From Marinobacter excellens HL-55 (GTDB taxonomy: Bacteria > Pseudomonadota > Gammaproteobacteria > Pseudomonadales > Oleiphilaceae), in NCBI GenBank assembly GCA_001314845.1, contig LJZQ01000006.1, positions 1-64,000 of the forward strand: 64,000 nucleotides of DNA, in the 5' to 3' direction. How positions within the stretch are numbered: the stretch's first letter is position 1; the number at the start of each line of letters is the position of its first letter. The position numbers and the translations under genes were made by a program. This document shows, piece after piece, positions 42,073-51,496 of this stretch. Below the pieces are notes generated by a model, which saw only the letters and a list, made by a program, of their open reading frames with translations, was not told the origin of the DNA and ran no database searches.

Positions 42073-42750
42073 ATGAATGTTCTGGTATTGGGAGCCACCG
42101 GCCTGACAGGCCGCCTGGTGGTCGAGCAGCTGTTAACGCGATCTGAGGTAACGTCCGTGGTGGTGCCAGTGCGCCGCTCGCTGGGCCTGACGAGCCCAAA
42201 GCTGGCGGAGTACCTGGTCGACTTTGACGCGCTGGAATCCCACTCGAAAATCTTTGAAGTGGATGTTCTGGTTTGTTGCCTTGGGACAACCATCAAGAAA
42301 GCTGGGTCCCAGGAAGCGTTCCGAAAGGTGGACTACGAGTATGCGTTGACGGGTGCCCGGCTGGCCCGGCAAGCTGGTGCCAGCACGATGATTCTGATGT
42401 CGGCGATCGGTGCCTCGTCTCGCTCGACGGTTTTCTACAGCCGTGTAAAAGGTGAATTGGAGGATGCGGTCCGTGAGCTGGGGTTCGATTACCTGTCTAT
42501 TTACCACCCGAGCCTGTTGCTGGGAGACAGGAAGGAGCACCGTACGGGTGAAGCGTTGGGGATGGCCGTAATGCCGCTGGCCAACCGCGCATTGATTGGC
42601 CCCCTGCAAAAGTATCGGGCCATTCATGCGGAGGTCGTTGCGGCGGCGATGGTGAATGAGCTGATCAAGTCAGCCGGGGCCGAAAGCTCCCGACCCACAA
42701 TTAAGGTTCGGGAGTACGACGATATACAGAGACTGGCCAAAAAGAGTTAA
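42073..42750 (+). CDS. NAD(P)H-binding oxidoreductase (atypical SDR, Htatip2-like)
   Basis: From the ATG at 42073 the 225-residue protein has a Rossmann motif VLGATGLTGRLVVEQLL and a short atypical SDR layout: CCLGTTIKKAGSQEAFRKVD, MILMSAIGASSRSTVFYSRV with a YxxxK-like site, and YLSIYHPSLLLGDRKEHR. This matches the HTATIP2/YwnB-like NAD(P)-binding family. Function is unknown. It is divergent from the operon starting at 41906 and convergent with the hydroxylase gene (4-base overlap). Confidence 0.85.
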   Translation: MNVLVLGATGLTGRLVVEQLLTRSEVTSVVVPVRRSLGLTSPKLAEYLVDFDALESHSKIFEVDVLVCCLGTTIKKAGSQEAFRKVDYEYALTGARLARQAGASTMILMSAIGASSRSTVFYSRVKGELEDAVRELGFDYLSIYHPSLLLGDRKEHRTGEALGMAVMPLANRALIGPLQKYRAIHAEVVAAAMVNELIKSAGAESSRPTIKVREYDDIQRLAKKS

Positions 42751-43346
42751 GCAAGCTGCCCTTGATTCAACCTTTCAAAGCTTTTTGGAAAGAGCTTGCG
42801 GCAGGCCTGATTCAAAGGCTTTTCAACGACCTTGGGTAAGCGAATGCCCAGTGGGTTAGATTCGGCCATTGCCTCGTTGGCAATTACCCGGGTGCCCATG
42901 ATGTAGTCGAACCACGGGCGTGTTACGCACCAGTTAGCATCCTGGTTGGTGTTCATGTGGTGGTCGTAGTGCCAGGGAATCGCTTTTTTACCCCACTCCG
43001 GTTCCAGGTGTGAGCGGCGGTGCACGTAAAAATAGCGAGCAGCAGCATAGTAGGTGCCCAGGGTGAAGAACGGCGCCACCGGCATGGCCAGGGAGGTAAT
43101 GGCCGTGAGCTTGAGCAGGGAGGTGACCTCATCCCGGGTGCGCCAGTTGCTCAGGCCTTCCGCGTAACCATCATCCTGGTAATCGGTGGTGCGCACGATT
43201 TTGTGGTGCTGCCAGTGGCTCTTCATGGACTTGGGGATGGGGCTGTAGCGAGGCTGTCCGGGCCTGGGCGTGCCATGCAGGATGTATTTGTGGGCATACC
43301 ATTCGAAGCCGTTGGCAAAGATCAGGGCGATAGGAAAACCAATCAT
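42747..43346 (-). CDS. Sterol desaturase/fatty acid hydroxylase-like membrane protein
   Basis: The 199-residue protein has hydrophobic segments and histidine pairs placed as in the fatty acid hydroxylase superfamily: EWYAHKYILHG, HWQHHKIVRTTDY, YFYVHRRSHLEPEWG and WHYDHHMNTNQDANW. Such membrane di-iron enzymes hydroxylate lipids or carotenoids. The classic members have HX3-4H, HX2-3HH motifs, which are visible. The exact substrate is unknown. The starting ATG at 43346 overlaps the upstream region of the BamA/TamA-like gene on the opposite strand. Confidence 0.83.
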   Translation of the reverse strand: MIGFPIALIFANGFEWYAHKYILHGTPRPGQPRYSPIPKSMKSHWQHHKIVRTTDYQDDGYAEGLSNWRTRDEVTSLLKLTAITSLAMPVAPFFTLGTYYAAARYFYVHRRSHLEPEWGKKAIPWHYDHHMNTNQDANWCVTRPWFDYIMGTRVIANEAMAESNPLGIRLPKVVEKPLNQACRKLFPKSFERLNQGQLA

Positions 43347-43444
43347 GGTCTGGCCTCTTTTTGTGATTGTTGTTCTATCCTGTCATAGCTTTGGATGAAT
43401 CCTTCTATTAATTTGCGCCAGGTTGGCGGCTTCATTGGCGGAAT

Positions 43445-45175
43445 ATGACAGTTCGGGCCGGTAGCAAAACAACGATGGTATGCCGGAGATGTCTGCTGGT
43501 GTCCGGAATGGTCCTGGCAGGATCTGCGCTCGGGGCTGAATCGCCCGACGAGGCGTGTATTGTCAGTGACGTTCAGCCGGAAATGATCGATCTGGACAAG
43601 CCGCGAGATCAGCTGGCGCGCCAGAGTAATCTGGTGATTCCTCCGGGCGCGAAAATTGGCAGTATTCGAGTTATTCAGCGCCCCATTTTCGATACCAGCG
43701 ATCCGCAGCAGGACAATTTCCTGTACCGCACGCTTAACGCGCTCAACACACCGACCTGGGAATCTGCTTTACGGTCTCAGTTGGTATTCGTTGAGGGTGA
43801 CCTTTATTCACAGGCGCTCTTGGAAGAATCTGAGCGGGTCTTGCGGCAGCGGGAGTATCTGACCGCTGCCTGGGTGGGGGTTACCCGCCTTTGTGGGGAC
43901 GAGGTGGAGGTGAGTGTTCTGGCCAGGGATACCTGGACGCTACTGCCCACCTTGGGTGTTACGCGGTCGGGCGGTGACAATACGACTAATGCTGGTATAT
44001 CCGACCCCAACTTTCTGGGCTCTGGCAAGAGCCTGGGGATTTCCTACACCAAAGATCCGGATCGTTCTGAGACCAGTCTGTTCGTGGACGATCCCAACGT
44101 CGCCGGCTCTCACTGGCAGGCGGGATTTTCCTACGATGACCGGAGTGATGGACGGGGCCGGAGCGCTTATCTGGAACGGCCATTTTTCAGCGAGCGCACC
44201 AACTGGCGCTTTGGAATGGCGGGAGTGGATGATGTACGGGAAGAGTCCCGTTACGTGGGTGCCGAAGCCATTGCTGATTATCGTCGCAGCCTGGAGTACG
44301 TCAGCATCGATGGTGGTTGGCGTCTGGCCGAACGCAACGAGCGGCAACTTCGCCTGCTGGCGGGATACCGTTACGAGGCTTTCGGATTTCAGGCATTACC
44401 CAGCCAGCCGGCTCTGGATGTGTTGCCGGATGATCGAACCCTGAGCTATCCGTGGATTGGTTTTGATTACCGCCAGAACCGTTTTCGCGAGATGACCAAC
44501 CTGACCCGATTGCAACGGGTGGAAGACGTTCGGGACGGCTTTGTATGGCGCACGGAACTGGGTTATTCAGGCTCAGGGTTGGGGGCTACTGAAGACCGGG
44601 TGGTCCTGAACATGAGTTTTCAGAATGCGTTGCTGGCCACGGAAACCAACTACGCCAGCTATGGCCTGAGTCAGAGCGGCACCTATCGGCTCGATCAAGA
44701 CCGTGTGGAGAATCTCCTGGGCACCCTCAACCTGGAGTACTTTCATGGTGGATCCGTTCGCTGGACCGGCTGGTACGCCAGTCTTGCCTTCACCGCTGCT
44801 CGCAACCTGACTGCCGACCAACAACTGTTGATTGGAGGAGAAAATGGGCTGCGGGGCTATCCCAGTGAATACCAGCAAGGCGACCGCAGGGTTTTATGGA
44901 CTCTCGAGCGCCGGTACTTCCCCGACTGGCATCCTTTCAAGTTGTTTCGAATGGGCGGGGTCGTATTCCTCGATGCTGGCCGCGCCTGGTTTTCTGACGG
45001 TCAGAGCAACGGGCCGGATAGCGGCGTGTTGAGGGATGTAGGGATTGGCTTGAGGTTGGCATCCAGCAGGGTCGAAGTACAGAGGATGCTGCACTTCGAC
45101 CTGGCGTTTCCCCTGGATGGTGATGACAGCATTGATGACTTGCAGGTGTTGCTGAGGGGGCGAAGCCGGTTCTGA
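43445..45175 (+). CDS. BamA/TamA-like outer-membrane protein
   Basis: The 576-residue protein has an N-terminal signal-like region ending GSALGAES, a POTRA-type region (PPGAKIGSIRVIQRPIFDT, SERVLRQREYLTAAWVGVT) and a C-terminal beta-barrel (LIGGENGLRGYPSEYQQGDR and the closing WTLERRYFP strand, the GLRGY motif typical of Omp85 proteins). The terminal residues LRGRSRF give the aromatic C-terminal signature. Omp85 members insert or export proteins through the outer membrane. There is no tamB or adjacent partner. A hairpin terminator follows. Confidence 0.88.
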   Translation: MTVRAGSKTTMVCRRCLLVSGMVLAGSALGAESPDEACIVSDVQPEMIDLDKPRDQLARQSNLVIPPGAKIGSIRVIQRPIFDTSDPQQDNFLYRTLNALNTPTWESALRSQLVFVEGDLYSQALLEESERVLRQREYLTAAWVGVTRLCGDEVEVSVLARDTWTLLPTLGVTRSGGDNTTNAGISDPNFLGSGKSLGISYTKDPDRSETSLFVDDPNVAGSHWQAGFSYDDRSDGRGRSAYLERPFFSERTNWRFGMAGVDDVREESRYVGAEAIADYRRSLEYVSIDGGWRLAERNERQLRLLAGYRYEAFGFQALPSQPALDVLPDDRTLSYPWIGFDYRQNRFREMTNLTRLQRVEDVRDGFVWRTELGYSGSGLGATEDRVVLNMSFQNALLATETNYASYGLSQSGTYRLDQDRVENLLGTLNLEYFHGGSVRWTGWYASLAFTAARNLTADQQLLIGGENGLRGYPSEYQQGDRRVLWTLERRYFPDWHPFKLFRMGGVVFLDAGRAWFSDGQSNGPDSGVLRDVGIGLRLASSRVEVQRMLHFDLAFPLDGDDSIDDLQVLLRGRSRF

Positions 45176-45192
45176 TTTTAATTGACGGGGTC

Positions 45193-45222
45193 TCTCCCGG
45201 TGGCAGATGAGCCACCGGGAGA
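45193..45222. terminator. Terminator between convergent genes
   Basis: TCTCCCGGTGGC (45193-45204) and GCCACCGGGAGA (45211-45222) form a 12-bp stem with a 6-base loop, between the Omp85-type stop and the stop of the binding-protein gene at 45230. No strong T-run is present on either side. Confidence 0.6.
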
Positions 45223-45229
45223 TAGAGGA

Positions 45230-45973
45230 TCAAAAACCGTAAGCGCGGGAGATCGTCTCGATTTCACCTGAGTTGACCAGTGCCTGAAAGCTCTGGTTCA
45301 GGGCTTTAATGATGTCAGGGTCCGTGTTCTTGTTCACGGCCAGGTACATCGGGGTTTCCCGGAACACCAGAGCCTGCTCCAGATCTGTCACATCTGAGGC
45401 ATCTGCGGCAAGGTAGGGGCCAGCCAGGCCATCGGCTACCCACAGGTCAATCTGGTCCTGCTCAAGGCGCCGGGCATTCAGACCATTGGTGCTGATGGCT
45501 GACACGTTGAAGCCCTTTTCTTCGAGGTATGTGGTCATTACATCACCTCGGTAACCGCCAATGCGATAGTTCTTGGCGTCGTCCAGTTTATTAAGCTGGA
45601 TTGTGGTGCCGGCTTTTGCGAACAGTGTCCATTTGATACTGGCCAATGGTCCCACCCAGTCAAATGCAGGCTCCCGGTCAGCAGTTTTGGATACGCAATA
45701 GATGCCGTGATTGGGGTGCTGCTCGCTACGGTTAAGTCCGTAACTCAGGTCCCTCAGTTTGATGCTGTATTTCATGCTGCTTTGTTCGAGTACCGCCTTC
45801 AGGACGTCAGTACACAGGCCCGTGATATCCCGTTCTGAGTGCGCAAAGGGTTGACCATTTGTGGTCATGTTGTAAGGGGGGTACTGTTCCGTGTAAATCC
45901 GCAGTTCTTCGGTGGCCGTTGCGCAACCTGATGCCAGCATAAGGGCAAGAATCAGCCCGATTTTCCCTTTCAT
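45230..45973 (-). CDS. Stand-alone periplasmic binding protein, family 3 type
   Basis: From the ATG at 45973 the 247-residue protein has an export signal (LILALMLASGCATATEE; the Cys is close to a lipobox but the -3 position is not ideal). The fold follows SBP_bac_3: LRIYTEQYPPYNMTTNGQPF, ITGLCTDVLKAVLEQSSM and FRETPMYLAVNKNTDP. It shares many segments with the protein at 58973 (GPLASIKWTLFA, RIGGYRGDVMTTYL), so the two are paralogues. No ABC permease or ATPase lies beside it. Confidence 0.88.
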   Translation of the reverse strand: MKGKIGLILALMLASGCATATEELRIYTEQYPPYNMTTNGQPFAHSERDITGLCTDVLKAVLEQSSMKYSIKLRDLSYGLNRSEQHPNHGIYCVSKTADREPAFDWVGPLASIKWTLFAKAGTTIQLNKLDDAKNYRIGGYRGDVMTTYLEEKGFNVSAISTNGLNARRLEQDQIDLWVADGLAGPYLAADASDVTDLEQALVFRETPMYLAVNKNTDPDIIKALNQSFQALVNSGEIETISRAYGF

Positions 45974-46068
45974 GAACACGCTCCGTTTTATGGTGGGATA
46001 TTTCCGAGCGCGGTAAGGTAGGGCAAGAGGGGAGCGCGGGGCACTGTGGAATCCCCGTCTTTACATTT

Positions 46069-46842
46069 TCAGTTTGATCCGGACGAGGCTTGATTGGGCG
46101 ATTCGAAGTAATGGTCATAGCGGCCACTATCACGGAAGGCCTGCAGCCTTTCGTTGAATCGCTCCGCCAGTTGCACGGAATCTGGTCGTGTATTGGGGAA
46201 CAGAACAAAACTTTCGTTTTCGAGCAGGGGGCGGGGATGGTGTGTAATACGGCGGGCTTCCTGCGTACCTAGCTCACGGCGCAGAATGTGATAACCCACG
46301 TTGATCTCCTCGGGGAACGCATCAATTCGGTTGAACAGAAGCCTGCGGAAATTCAGTACGGTGCTGGCGACCCACTCGATATCAAGCAGATCATCCTCGA
46401 CCGCTTGATCGAAAGCCGGGCCATAACTGTAACCAATGCTGCCCCCCAGTTTAAGCTCGGACAGGTCCTCCACCTTTGACCAGCTGAGTGGCTGGTTTGC
46501 CAGGTGGAAAACCACGAACTTTTCTTTGAGGACCGGGTCGCTGAAGGTGAAGTCCTGTTCGCGATCCTCAGCGCGCATCCAGACAGCGGTGGCATCGTGT
46601 TTGCCCATTGCGGACTCGTAGTAGGCTCGCTTCCAAGGGAGGAATTGGTAAGAGACAGTAAAGCCTTCCTCGGCAAACACATCCCGCAGTAATTGGGCAA
46701 CGATCCCCTGATCGGGCGCCTCCTGGTCAAAATAGGGCGGCCAGTCACCAACCGCGATGCTCAGGTGCTGCGTATCATCTGCCGTTGCTGCCTCAATCCA
46801 TGTAAACAGCGATACCAGCAGGATCGTCAGGTATCGTTTCAT
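46069..46842 (-). CDS. Stand-alone periplasmic binding protein (polar amino-acid type)
   Basis: From the ATG at 46842 the 257-residue protein has a signal peptide (YLTILLVSLFTWIEAATAD) and the family-3 binding fold: LSIAVGDWPPYFDQEAPDQG, IVAQLLRDVFAEEGFTV, LPWKRAYYESAMGKHDATAV and GGSIGYSYGPAFDQAVED. It is nearer to the broken protein at 8391-9244 (both have LPWxRA) than to the protein at 45230. It reads in the same direction as the 45230 gene and lies 95 bases upstream of it. No transport partners are adjacent. Confidence 0.88.
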   Translation of the reverse strand: MKRYLTILLVSLFTWIEAATADDTQHLSIAVGDWPPYFDQEAPDQGIVAQLLRDVFAEEGFTVSYQFLPWKRAYYESAMGKHDATAVWMRAEDREQDFTFSDPVLKEKFVVFHLANQPLSWSKVEDLSELKLGGSIGYSYGPAFDQAVEDDLLDIEWVASTVLNFRRLLFNRIDAFPEEINVGYHILRRELGTQEARRITHHPRPLLENESFVLFPNTRPDSVQLAERFNERLQAFRDSGRYDHYFESPNQASSGSN

Positions 46843-46985
46843 ATCAAGGCTCCGGGGGCGCTGAGCGTGTAACCATGAGCTCAGAAAAGCGGTGTCTGTT
46901 ATCAAAAAATAGCAGCCTTTGCGGGGTATTCCCAGTTTTTCCCTCTGTGCTCTGCCGCTTGTTTGTGCCTTCGGGGTGTTTGTTA

Positions 46986-49900
46986 TCAATGTCCGGCAGC
47001 CGAGAGCCCTCGTACCAGCCAGGGCCGGGTCTCCTGAGGATCGATGACCGCATCTATCTCCAGATAGCTGGCGACATTGATCGCTTTGCCCTGCTCATAG
47101 GCGTTGGCAACCAGAGTATCGAACAATTGCTTGCGGGCGGCGTCATCGGGCTGGGCCGCCAACTCTTTGGCAAAGCCCAAACGCACGGCACCCTCCAGGC
47201 CCATGGGGCCGAACTCGCCGCTGGGCCAGGCCGCAGTAAGTAAGGGCGTCAGCAGACTACCGGCAGCCATGGCTTGTGCCCCAAGCCCATAGGCTTTGCG
47301 CAGAACGACGGTATAGAAGGGAACCGTGAGCTTGGCTGCAGCGATAAACATGTTGGAGACGCGACGAACGGTGGCCCGTGTTTCCGCTTCTGGCCCCACC
47401 ATGAACCCCGGTGTGTCACACAGTGACAGCATGGGCAGGTTGTGAGTGTTGCAGAGTTCCATGAAACGGCTTGCCTTATCGCCGGCTGTTGCATCAATCG
47501 CGCCGCCCAGATGCATCGGGTTGTTGGCGATAAGGCCCATGGGGCGGCCTTCAATACGGATGAACGCGGTGATCAGCCCGGGCGCAAATTGCCGGCGCAG
47601 TTCCAGAACACTGTCGTCATCGGCCAGGGCGTGAATCACCTGCCGGATGTCGTAGACGCGCATGCGGTTTTCCGGAATCAGGTGGCGAAGCCGGCGCTGG
47701 TCTTCACATGACCATTCCGTGAAGGAGCCCTGGAAGTAGGACAGGTATTGTTTGGCGACCCGGACGGCTTCGGCTTCGTCTTCAACTACAACGTCAATCA
47801 CGCCATTAGGGGCCATTACTGAAACCGGTCCGATTTCTTCCGGTGTGAAGCGGCCCAGACCGCCACCTTCGATCATCGCCGGGCCCGCCATGCCGAGATT
47901 GGCGTTTCGGGTGGCGATAATGGTGTCGCAGCATCCGAGCAGGGCGGCATTGCCCGCGAAACACCGGCCAGAGACAACGCCTAGAGTGGGCACTTTGCCG
48001 GAAAGTCTGGCCATGCTGATAAAGCTTTGGCAGTCGAGGTAGGAAATACCATTGGTGTCGGTATCCGAGGGGCGTCCGCCGCCGCCCTCCGCGAACAGCA
48101 CCAGTGGGATGTGCCATTGTTCGGCCAGGGCCAGTATCCGGTCCGCTTTGCGGTGGTTAGCCAATCCCTGGGTGCCGGCAAAGACGGTGTAATCATAGGC
48201 CATCGTGGCACAGCGGGATGTGGTCGCGCCGAAACGTTCGGCGTTCACGGTGCCGATGGCGGTTATCAGCCCATCAGCGGGGCTTAATTCAATCAATGAA
48301 TCCACGGAACGGCGGCGCCGCTGGGCAGCCAGGGCCAGGGCGCCGTATTCGTTGTAGCTGTCTGAGTCGAGCAAATCTTCGACGTTTTCCCGGGCCGTTC
48401 TCTGGTGGGTTTTCCGCCGCTTTGCGACGGCGTCCGGGCGGCGCTCATCGGTCAATTGCAGATGCCGCTCCAGAGTCTCTGCGAGGTCGGCTCGAATGTG
48501 TTCAAGATCGACAGTTTGCTCCGTTTGAAGGTTGTCGGCGCTGACCTTTGCCGGTGCCAGAGCCAGCAAGGCCTCGCCCTCGATCACCGTTGAGCCAGGC
48601 GTCGTGAGGACCGCATGAATGATGCCGGACTGGTCGGCTTTTACGATGAATTCCATCTTCATCGCTTCGAGCACCGCAATGGTTTGCCCCTCAGCAATGG
48701 CATCGCCTTCAGCCACTTCAAGGGTGACGATGGTGCCTGCGCTGGGCGCGTCGATGCTGACGGTGCCGTCCGGCAATACCGGAGATAAAGAGGTGGCTGC
48801 TTGAGCCGTCTCAGTTTGGTCAAAATGAAGACTTGGGTGCTTACCCGCAGTGGTTGAGGGGGCAAGTTCTGCAAGTTGGCTTTCCACAAACTGTGTGGTG
48901 ACTTGCCATGCTGCCACTGCCGGATGGTGTGCCAGGTTTTGCAGCAGCCCGATGTTGTTGGCCACGCCCGCTAACCGGAATTCACACAGGGCACGATAGA
49001 GCCTGCGAAGGGACGAGTGGTAATCCTGGCCGTGGGCGATCAGCTTGGCCAGCAGCGAGTCATAGGCGGGATTGATGGCGTACCCGGTGTAACCCGAGCC
49101 ATCAATCCGTAAACCAGGCCCCGTCGGCGGCTCATAGGCTGTGAGCGTTCCCGCAGCGGGCACCGTGGTGCCATCGGCGTGCAGCGATTCGGCGTTGATC
49201 CGGGCTTGAATGGCAACGCCCCGCACTGGTGGCGCAGTTTCCAGTGCCAGGTCAGCCAGGGTGTTGCCCGACAGAAGTTTTAACTGGACCTGAACCAGGT
49301 CAACACCGGTCACCTCTTCGGTCACGGTGTGTTCTACCTGCACCCGCGGATTGGCTTCCATAAAATAGAATTGCCCGGGCTGGTCTTCGTTCACCAGAAA
49401 CTCAAATGTACCCAGCCCCTGATAGTTGACTGCTTTTGCCATCACAAGCGCGCAGTTAATCATGGCGTCGCGGATTTCCGGATTCAGGTTGGGACTGGGG
49501 GCAATTTCGATAAGCTTCTGGTTGCGCCGCTGGAGGCTGCAATCCCGTTCCCACAGGTGGGTGACGGCACCGGTGCCATCGCCGAGAACCTGGATTTCGA
49601 TGTGACGCGCATGGGTAATTAACTGCTCAACATAGAGATCGCCGTTACCAAAGGCAGCCAGCGCCTCAGACTGGCAGCGGGTGTAGGCTTGCTCAAGCTC
49701 GCCTTCGCGGGTTACGGCCCGTATGCCGCGACCACCGCCGCCCGCAACCGCCTTGACCATCAGAGGGCCGTGTTCGGCAAGGAATGATCTCGCTTGCTCC
49801 TGCGATACCGGGCTATTGATGCCGTTTACCAACGGTACCTGACAGCGTTCTGCCAGCGCTCGGGCTGACGATTTGTTGCCAAACAGCTCCAGGACTTCCG

Positions 49901-50219
49901 GTGCAGGGCCGATGAAAACCAATCCAGCTCTTTCGCAGCTGCGGGCAAATTCAGCGTTCTCTGCCAGAAACCCGTAACCCGGATGAATAGCATCACAGCC
50001 CCGGGCTTTGGCTACAGCAATCAGTTGCTCCATGTCCAGGTATGCTTTGGCGCCACGGCCTTTCAGTGGCACCGATTCGTCTGCTTGGCGCGTGTGCAGG
50101 CAGGTCGCGTCGTCCTCTGCAAATACGGTGATTGCCCTGATATTCAGTTCGTTACAGGCGCGAGCAATTCGAATAGCGATTTCACCGCGGTTGGCGATCA
50201 GGACGGAGCAAAAAGTCAT
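46986..50219 (-). CDS. Single-chain acyl-CoA carboxylase (biotin carboxylase, BCCP and carboxyltransferase fused)
   Basis: The 1077-residue protein joins three activities. Residues 1-450: biotin carboxylase (LIANRGEIAIRIARACNEL, AGGGGRGIRAV ATP loop, FMEANPRVQVEHTVTEEVTG). Near residue 520: a biotinyl domain with the VLEAMKMEF lysine. From about 610: both carboxyltransferase halves (GGGGRPSDTDTNG and the GGLGRFTPEEIGPVSVMAPN region, then CDTPGFMVGPEAE). This is the LCC-type layout of actinobacteria and some gammaproteobacteria, which carboxylates acyl-CoAs of several chain lengths. The usual AccABCD set is separate and not in the window. Confidence 0.93.
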   Translation of the reverse strand: MTFCSVLIANRGEIAIRIARACNELNIRAITVFAEDDATCLHTRQADESVPLKGRGAKAYLDMEQLIAVAKARGCDAIHPGYGFLAENAEFARSCERAGLVFIGPAPEVLELFGNKSSARALAERCQVPLVNGINSPVSQEQARSFLAEHGPLMVKAVAGGGGRGIRAVTREGELEQAYTRCQSEALAAFGNGDLYVEQLITHARHIEIQVLGDGTGAVTHLWERDCSLQRRNQKLIEIAPSPNLNPEIRDAMINCALVMAKAVNYQGLGTFEFLVNEDQPGQFYFMEANPRVQVEHTVTEEVTGVDLVQVQLKLLSGNTLADLALETAPPVRGVAIQARINAESLHADGTTVPAAGTLTAYEPPTGPGLRIDGSGYTGYAINPAYDSLLAKLIAHGQDYHSSLRRLYRALCEFRLAGVANNIGLLQNLAHHPAVAAWQVTTQFVESQLAELAPSTTAGKHPSLHFDQTETAQAATSLSPVLPDGTVSIDAPSAGTIVTLEVAEGDAIAEGQTIAVLEAMKMEFIVKADQSGIIHAVLTTPGSTVIEGEALLALAPAKVSADNLQTEQTVDLEHIRADLAETLERHLQLTDERRPDAVAKRRKTHQRTARENVEDLLDSDSYNEYGALALAAQRRRRSVDSLIELSPADGLITAIGTVNAERFGATTSRCATMAYDYTVFAGTQGLANHRKADRILALAEQWHIPLVLFAEGGGGRPSDTDTNGISYLDCQSFISMARLSGKVPTLGVVSGRCFAGNAALLGCCDTIIATRNANLGMAGPAMIEGGGLGRFTPEEIGPVSVMAPNGVIDVVVEDEAEAVRVAKQYLSYFQGSFTEWSCEDQRRLRHLIPENRMRVYDIRQVIHALADDDSVLELRRQFAPGLITAFIRIEGRPMGLIANNPMHLGGAIDATAGDKASRFMELCNTHNLPMLSLCDTPGFMVGPEAETRATVRRVSNMFIAAAKLTVPFYTVVLRKAYGLGAQAMAAGSLLTPLLTAAWPSGEFGPMGLEGAVRLGFAKELAAQPDDAARKQLFDTLVANAYEQGKAINVASYLEIDAVIDPQETRPWLVRGLSAAGH

Positions 50220-50322
50220 GGAGTCTTATCTCAAGGATGCGGTTTTTATTCTGGTTATACGGGTATCGTCATCCTATAAAACGGCTAAAAATGAAGCAAA
50301 TGAATTATATTGAGGCTTGGTT

Positions 50323-50354
50323 ATGAGCAGGGTTTATGGGATCGCCCTGCTCAT
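50323..50354. terminator. 10-bp inverted repeat between the carboxylase and pspA
   Basis: ATGAGCAGGG (50323-50332) and CCCTGCTCAT (50345-50354) form a stem with a 12-base loop downstream of the pspA stop on the minus strand. No U-run follows. It may end the pspA transcript or mark its 3' end. Confidence 0.45.
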
Positions 50355-50378
50355 CCAACATAGATGTGAGACAAGCGG

Positions 50379-51071
50379 TTACTGGTTGTCGCCTGCGGCT
50401 GCTCTTGAGCGGAGCCTCGCCAGAACCTGCTCGGCACTGCTCACGCCGTTGTCGATTCCGGCCGTTTTCAGCCTTGCATCCAGGTTGTCGTTGTCCTGCT
50501 CGGTAAGCGCGGCTTCAATATCCTCCGCCTCTGCCTGTTTCGCCTGAATGCGGGTGACTGACTGGTTCAGGTCTTCCATATGGCTGCTTAACCCCCGTGC
50601 ATGCCCCCTCAGTTGGCGGGAAACCTGCTCTGCGTGGCGGTTCGCTCGCGCCAGGCGAAGTTCGCTGTGGAAATGTTTGAGTGCCCGGCCAGACTCCCGC
50701 AGCTGTTTGCGCAGGCGATTCTCCTGCTGTTGAAGTTTGCTGTGTTGCCGCTGTTGGCGCTCCAGAAGCGGTTCGTCCTCGGCAATCAGGTTGGCCAGTT
50801 CCAGTGCCAGGGTTTCTTCGTTTTTCTCCAGAGCCTCGGTGGCCTGCCGTTCCCGTTTGGCGATAGTTTCCTTTAGGTGTTCGTTATCCCTGGCCAGCCG
50901 TGTTTTCTCCGCCATCAGGCAAGCGAGTTCACGCTTGGAGCGGGCGATGGCCTGTTCTGCATCGCGAAGTTCCTGTTCGAAGATGCGGATGCCGTTGGCA
51001 TCCACCAGTTTTGCGACCGGTTCCTGGGCCGATGCCCGGAACAAGGTGTCCAGTTTGCGCCAGATGCTCAT
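50379..51071 (-). CDS. pspA: PspA/IM30-family membrane-stress protein
   Basis: The 230-residue protein is a long coiled coil (KRELACLMAEKTRLARDNEH, LKETIAKRERQATEALEKNE) with the N-terminal FRASAQEPVAKLVDANGI of the family. PspA/IM30 proteins form ESCRT-III-like rods that bind and mend the inner membrane under stress. Unlike E. coli, no pspF, pspB or pspC is next to it; the partner is the YiaA/YiaB-type protein four bases upstream. A short C-terminal linker replaces the usual longer tail. Confidence 0.88.
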   Translation of the reverse strand: MSIWRKLDTLFRASAQEPVAKLVDANGIRIFEQELRDAEQAIARSKRELACLMAEKTRLARDNEHLKETIAKRERQATEALEKNEETLALELANLIAEDEPLLERQQRQHSKLQQQENRLRKQLRESGRALKHFHSELRLARANRHAEQVSRQLRGHARGLSSHMEDLNQSVTRIQAKQAEAEDIEAALTEQDNDNLDARLKTAGIDNGVSSAEQVLARLRSRAAAGDNQ

Positions 51072-51075
51072 GGTG

Positions 51076-51345
51076 TTACTCCCCGTATTCTTTCAGCAGT
51101 TGATGGGTACGTGCTTCGGAGATGCGGTTCACGATGCGGTGATGTTCGTGTTCGTCGCGAATGGTTTTGGAAAGGGTGATGGTGGTGCTCACCAGGAAAA
51201 GTGCACTGATGGCCATATAACCTTTGAGTACCAGATCTACGGGGGCCAGCACTACGCCGGCGGCTGCGGCAAAGATGGCAATGGCAAAAGATACTTTCAC
51301 GAAGAAGACCCAGCCGGCTGAATTGCTCTTGAGTTCGCTTTCCAT
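51076..51345 (-). CDS. YiaA/YiaB two-helix membrane protein
   Basis: The 89-residue protein has two hydrophobic segments: WVFFVKVSFAIAIFAAAAGV and LVLKGYMAISALFLVSTTIT. The conserved PVDLxLKGY turn and KTIRDEHEHHRIVNRISEA tail mark the YiaAB two-helix domain. It sits four bases upstream of pspA in the same direction, a pairing seen in other gammaproteobacteria. It may serve as the membrane anchor or sensor for PspA. Confidence 0.88.
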   Translation of the reverse strand: MESELKSNSAGWVFFVKVSFAIAIFAAAAGVVLAPVDLVLKGYMAISALFLVSTTITLSKTIRDEHEHHRIVNRISEARTHQLLKEYGE

Positions 51346-51451
51346 AATTAACTCCTGTTGACGTTGTTGTCGGGAACGTCGCTACTTTCGATGATCAGCC
51401 TGGATGCGGCGAGCATTACTCGAATAGTATTGGGTCCCTGTGCTCTTGGTA

Positions 51452-51479
51452 TTGAATGGTGATACCTTTGGGTGATAAT
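51452..51479 (+). promoter_or_regulatory. Candidate sigma-70 promoter for the XRE gene
   Basis: TTGAAT (51452-51457) and GATAAT (51474-51479) are 16 bases apart. GGGAGTGGAG (51487-51494) and an ATG at 51497 follow. The same divergent gap must hold the pspA-operon promoter, where I see no clear sigma-54 box. Confidence 0.45.
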
Positions 51480-51496
51480 CATCAGGGAGTGGAGCA

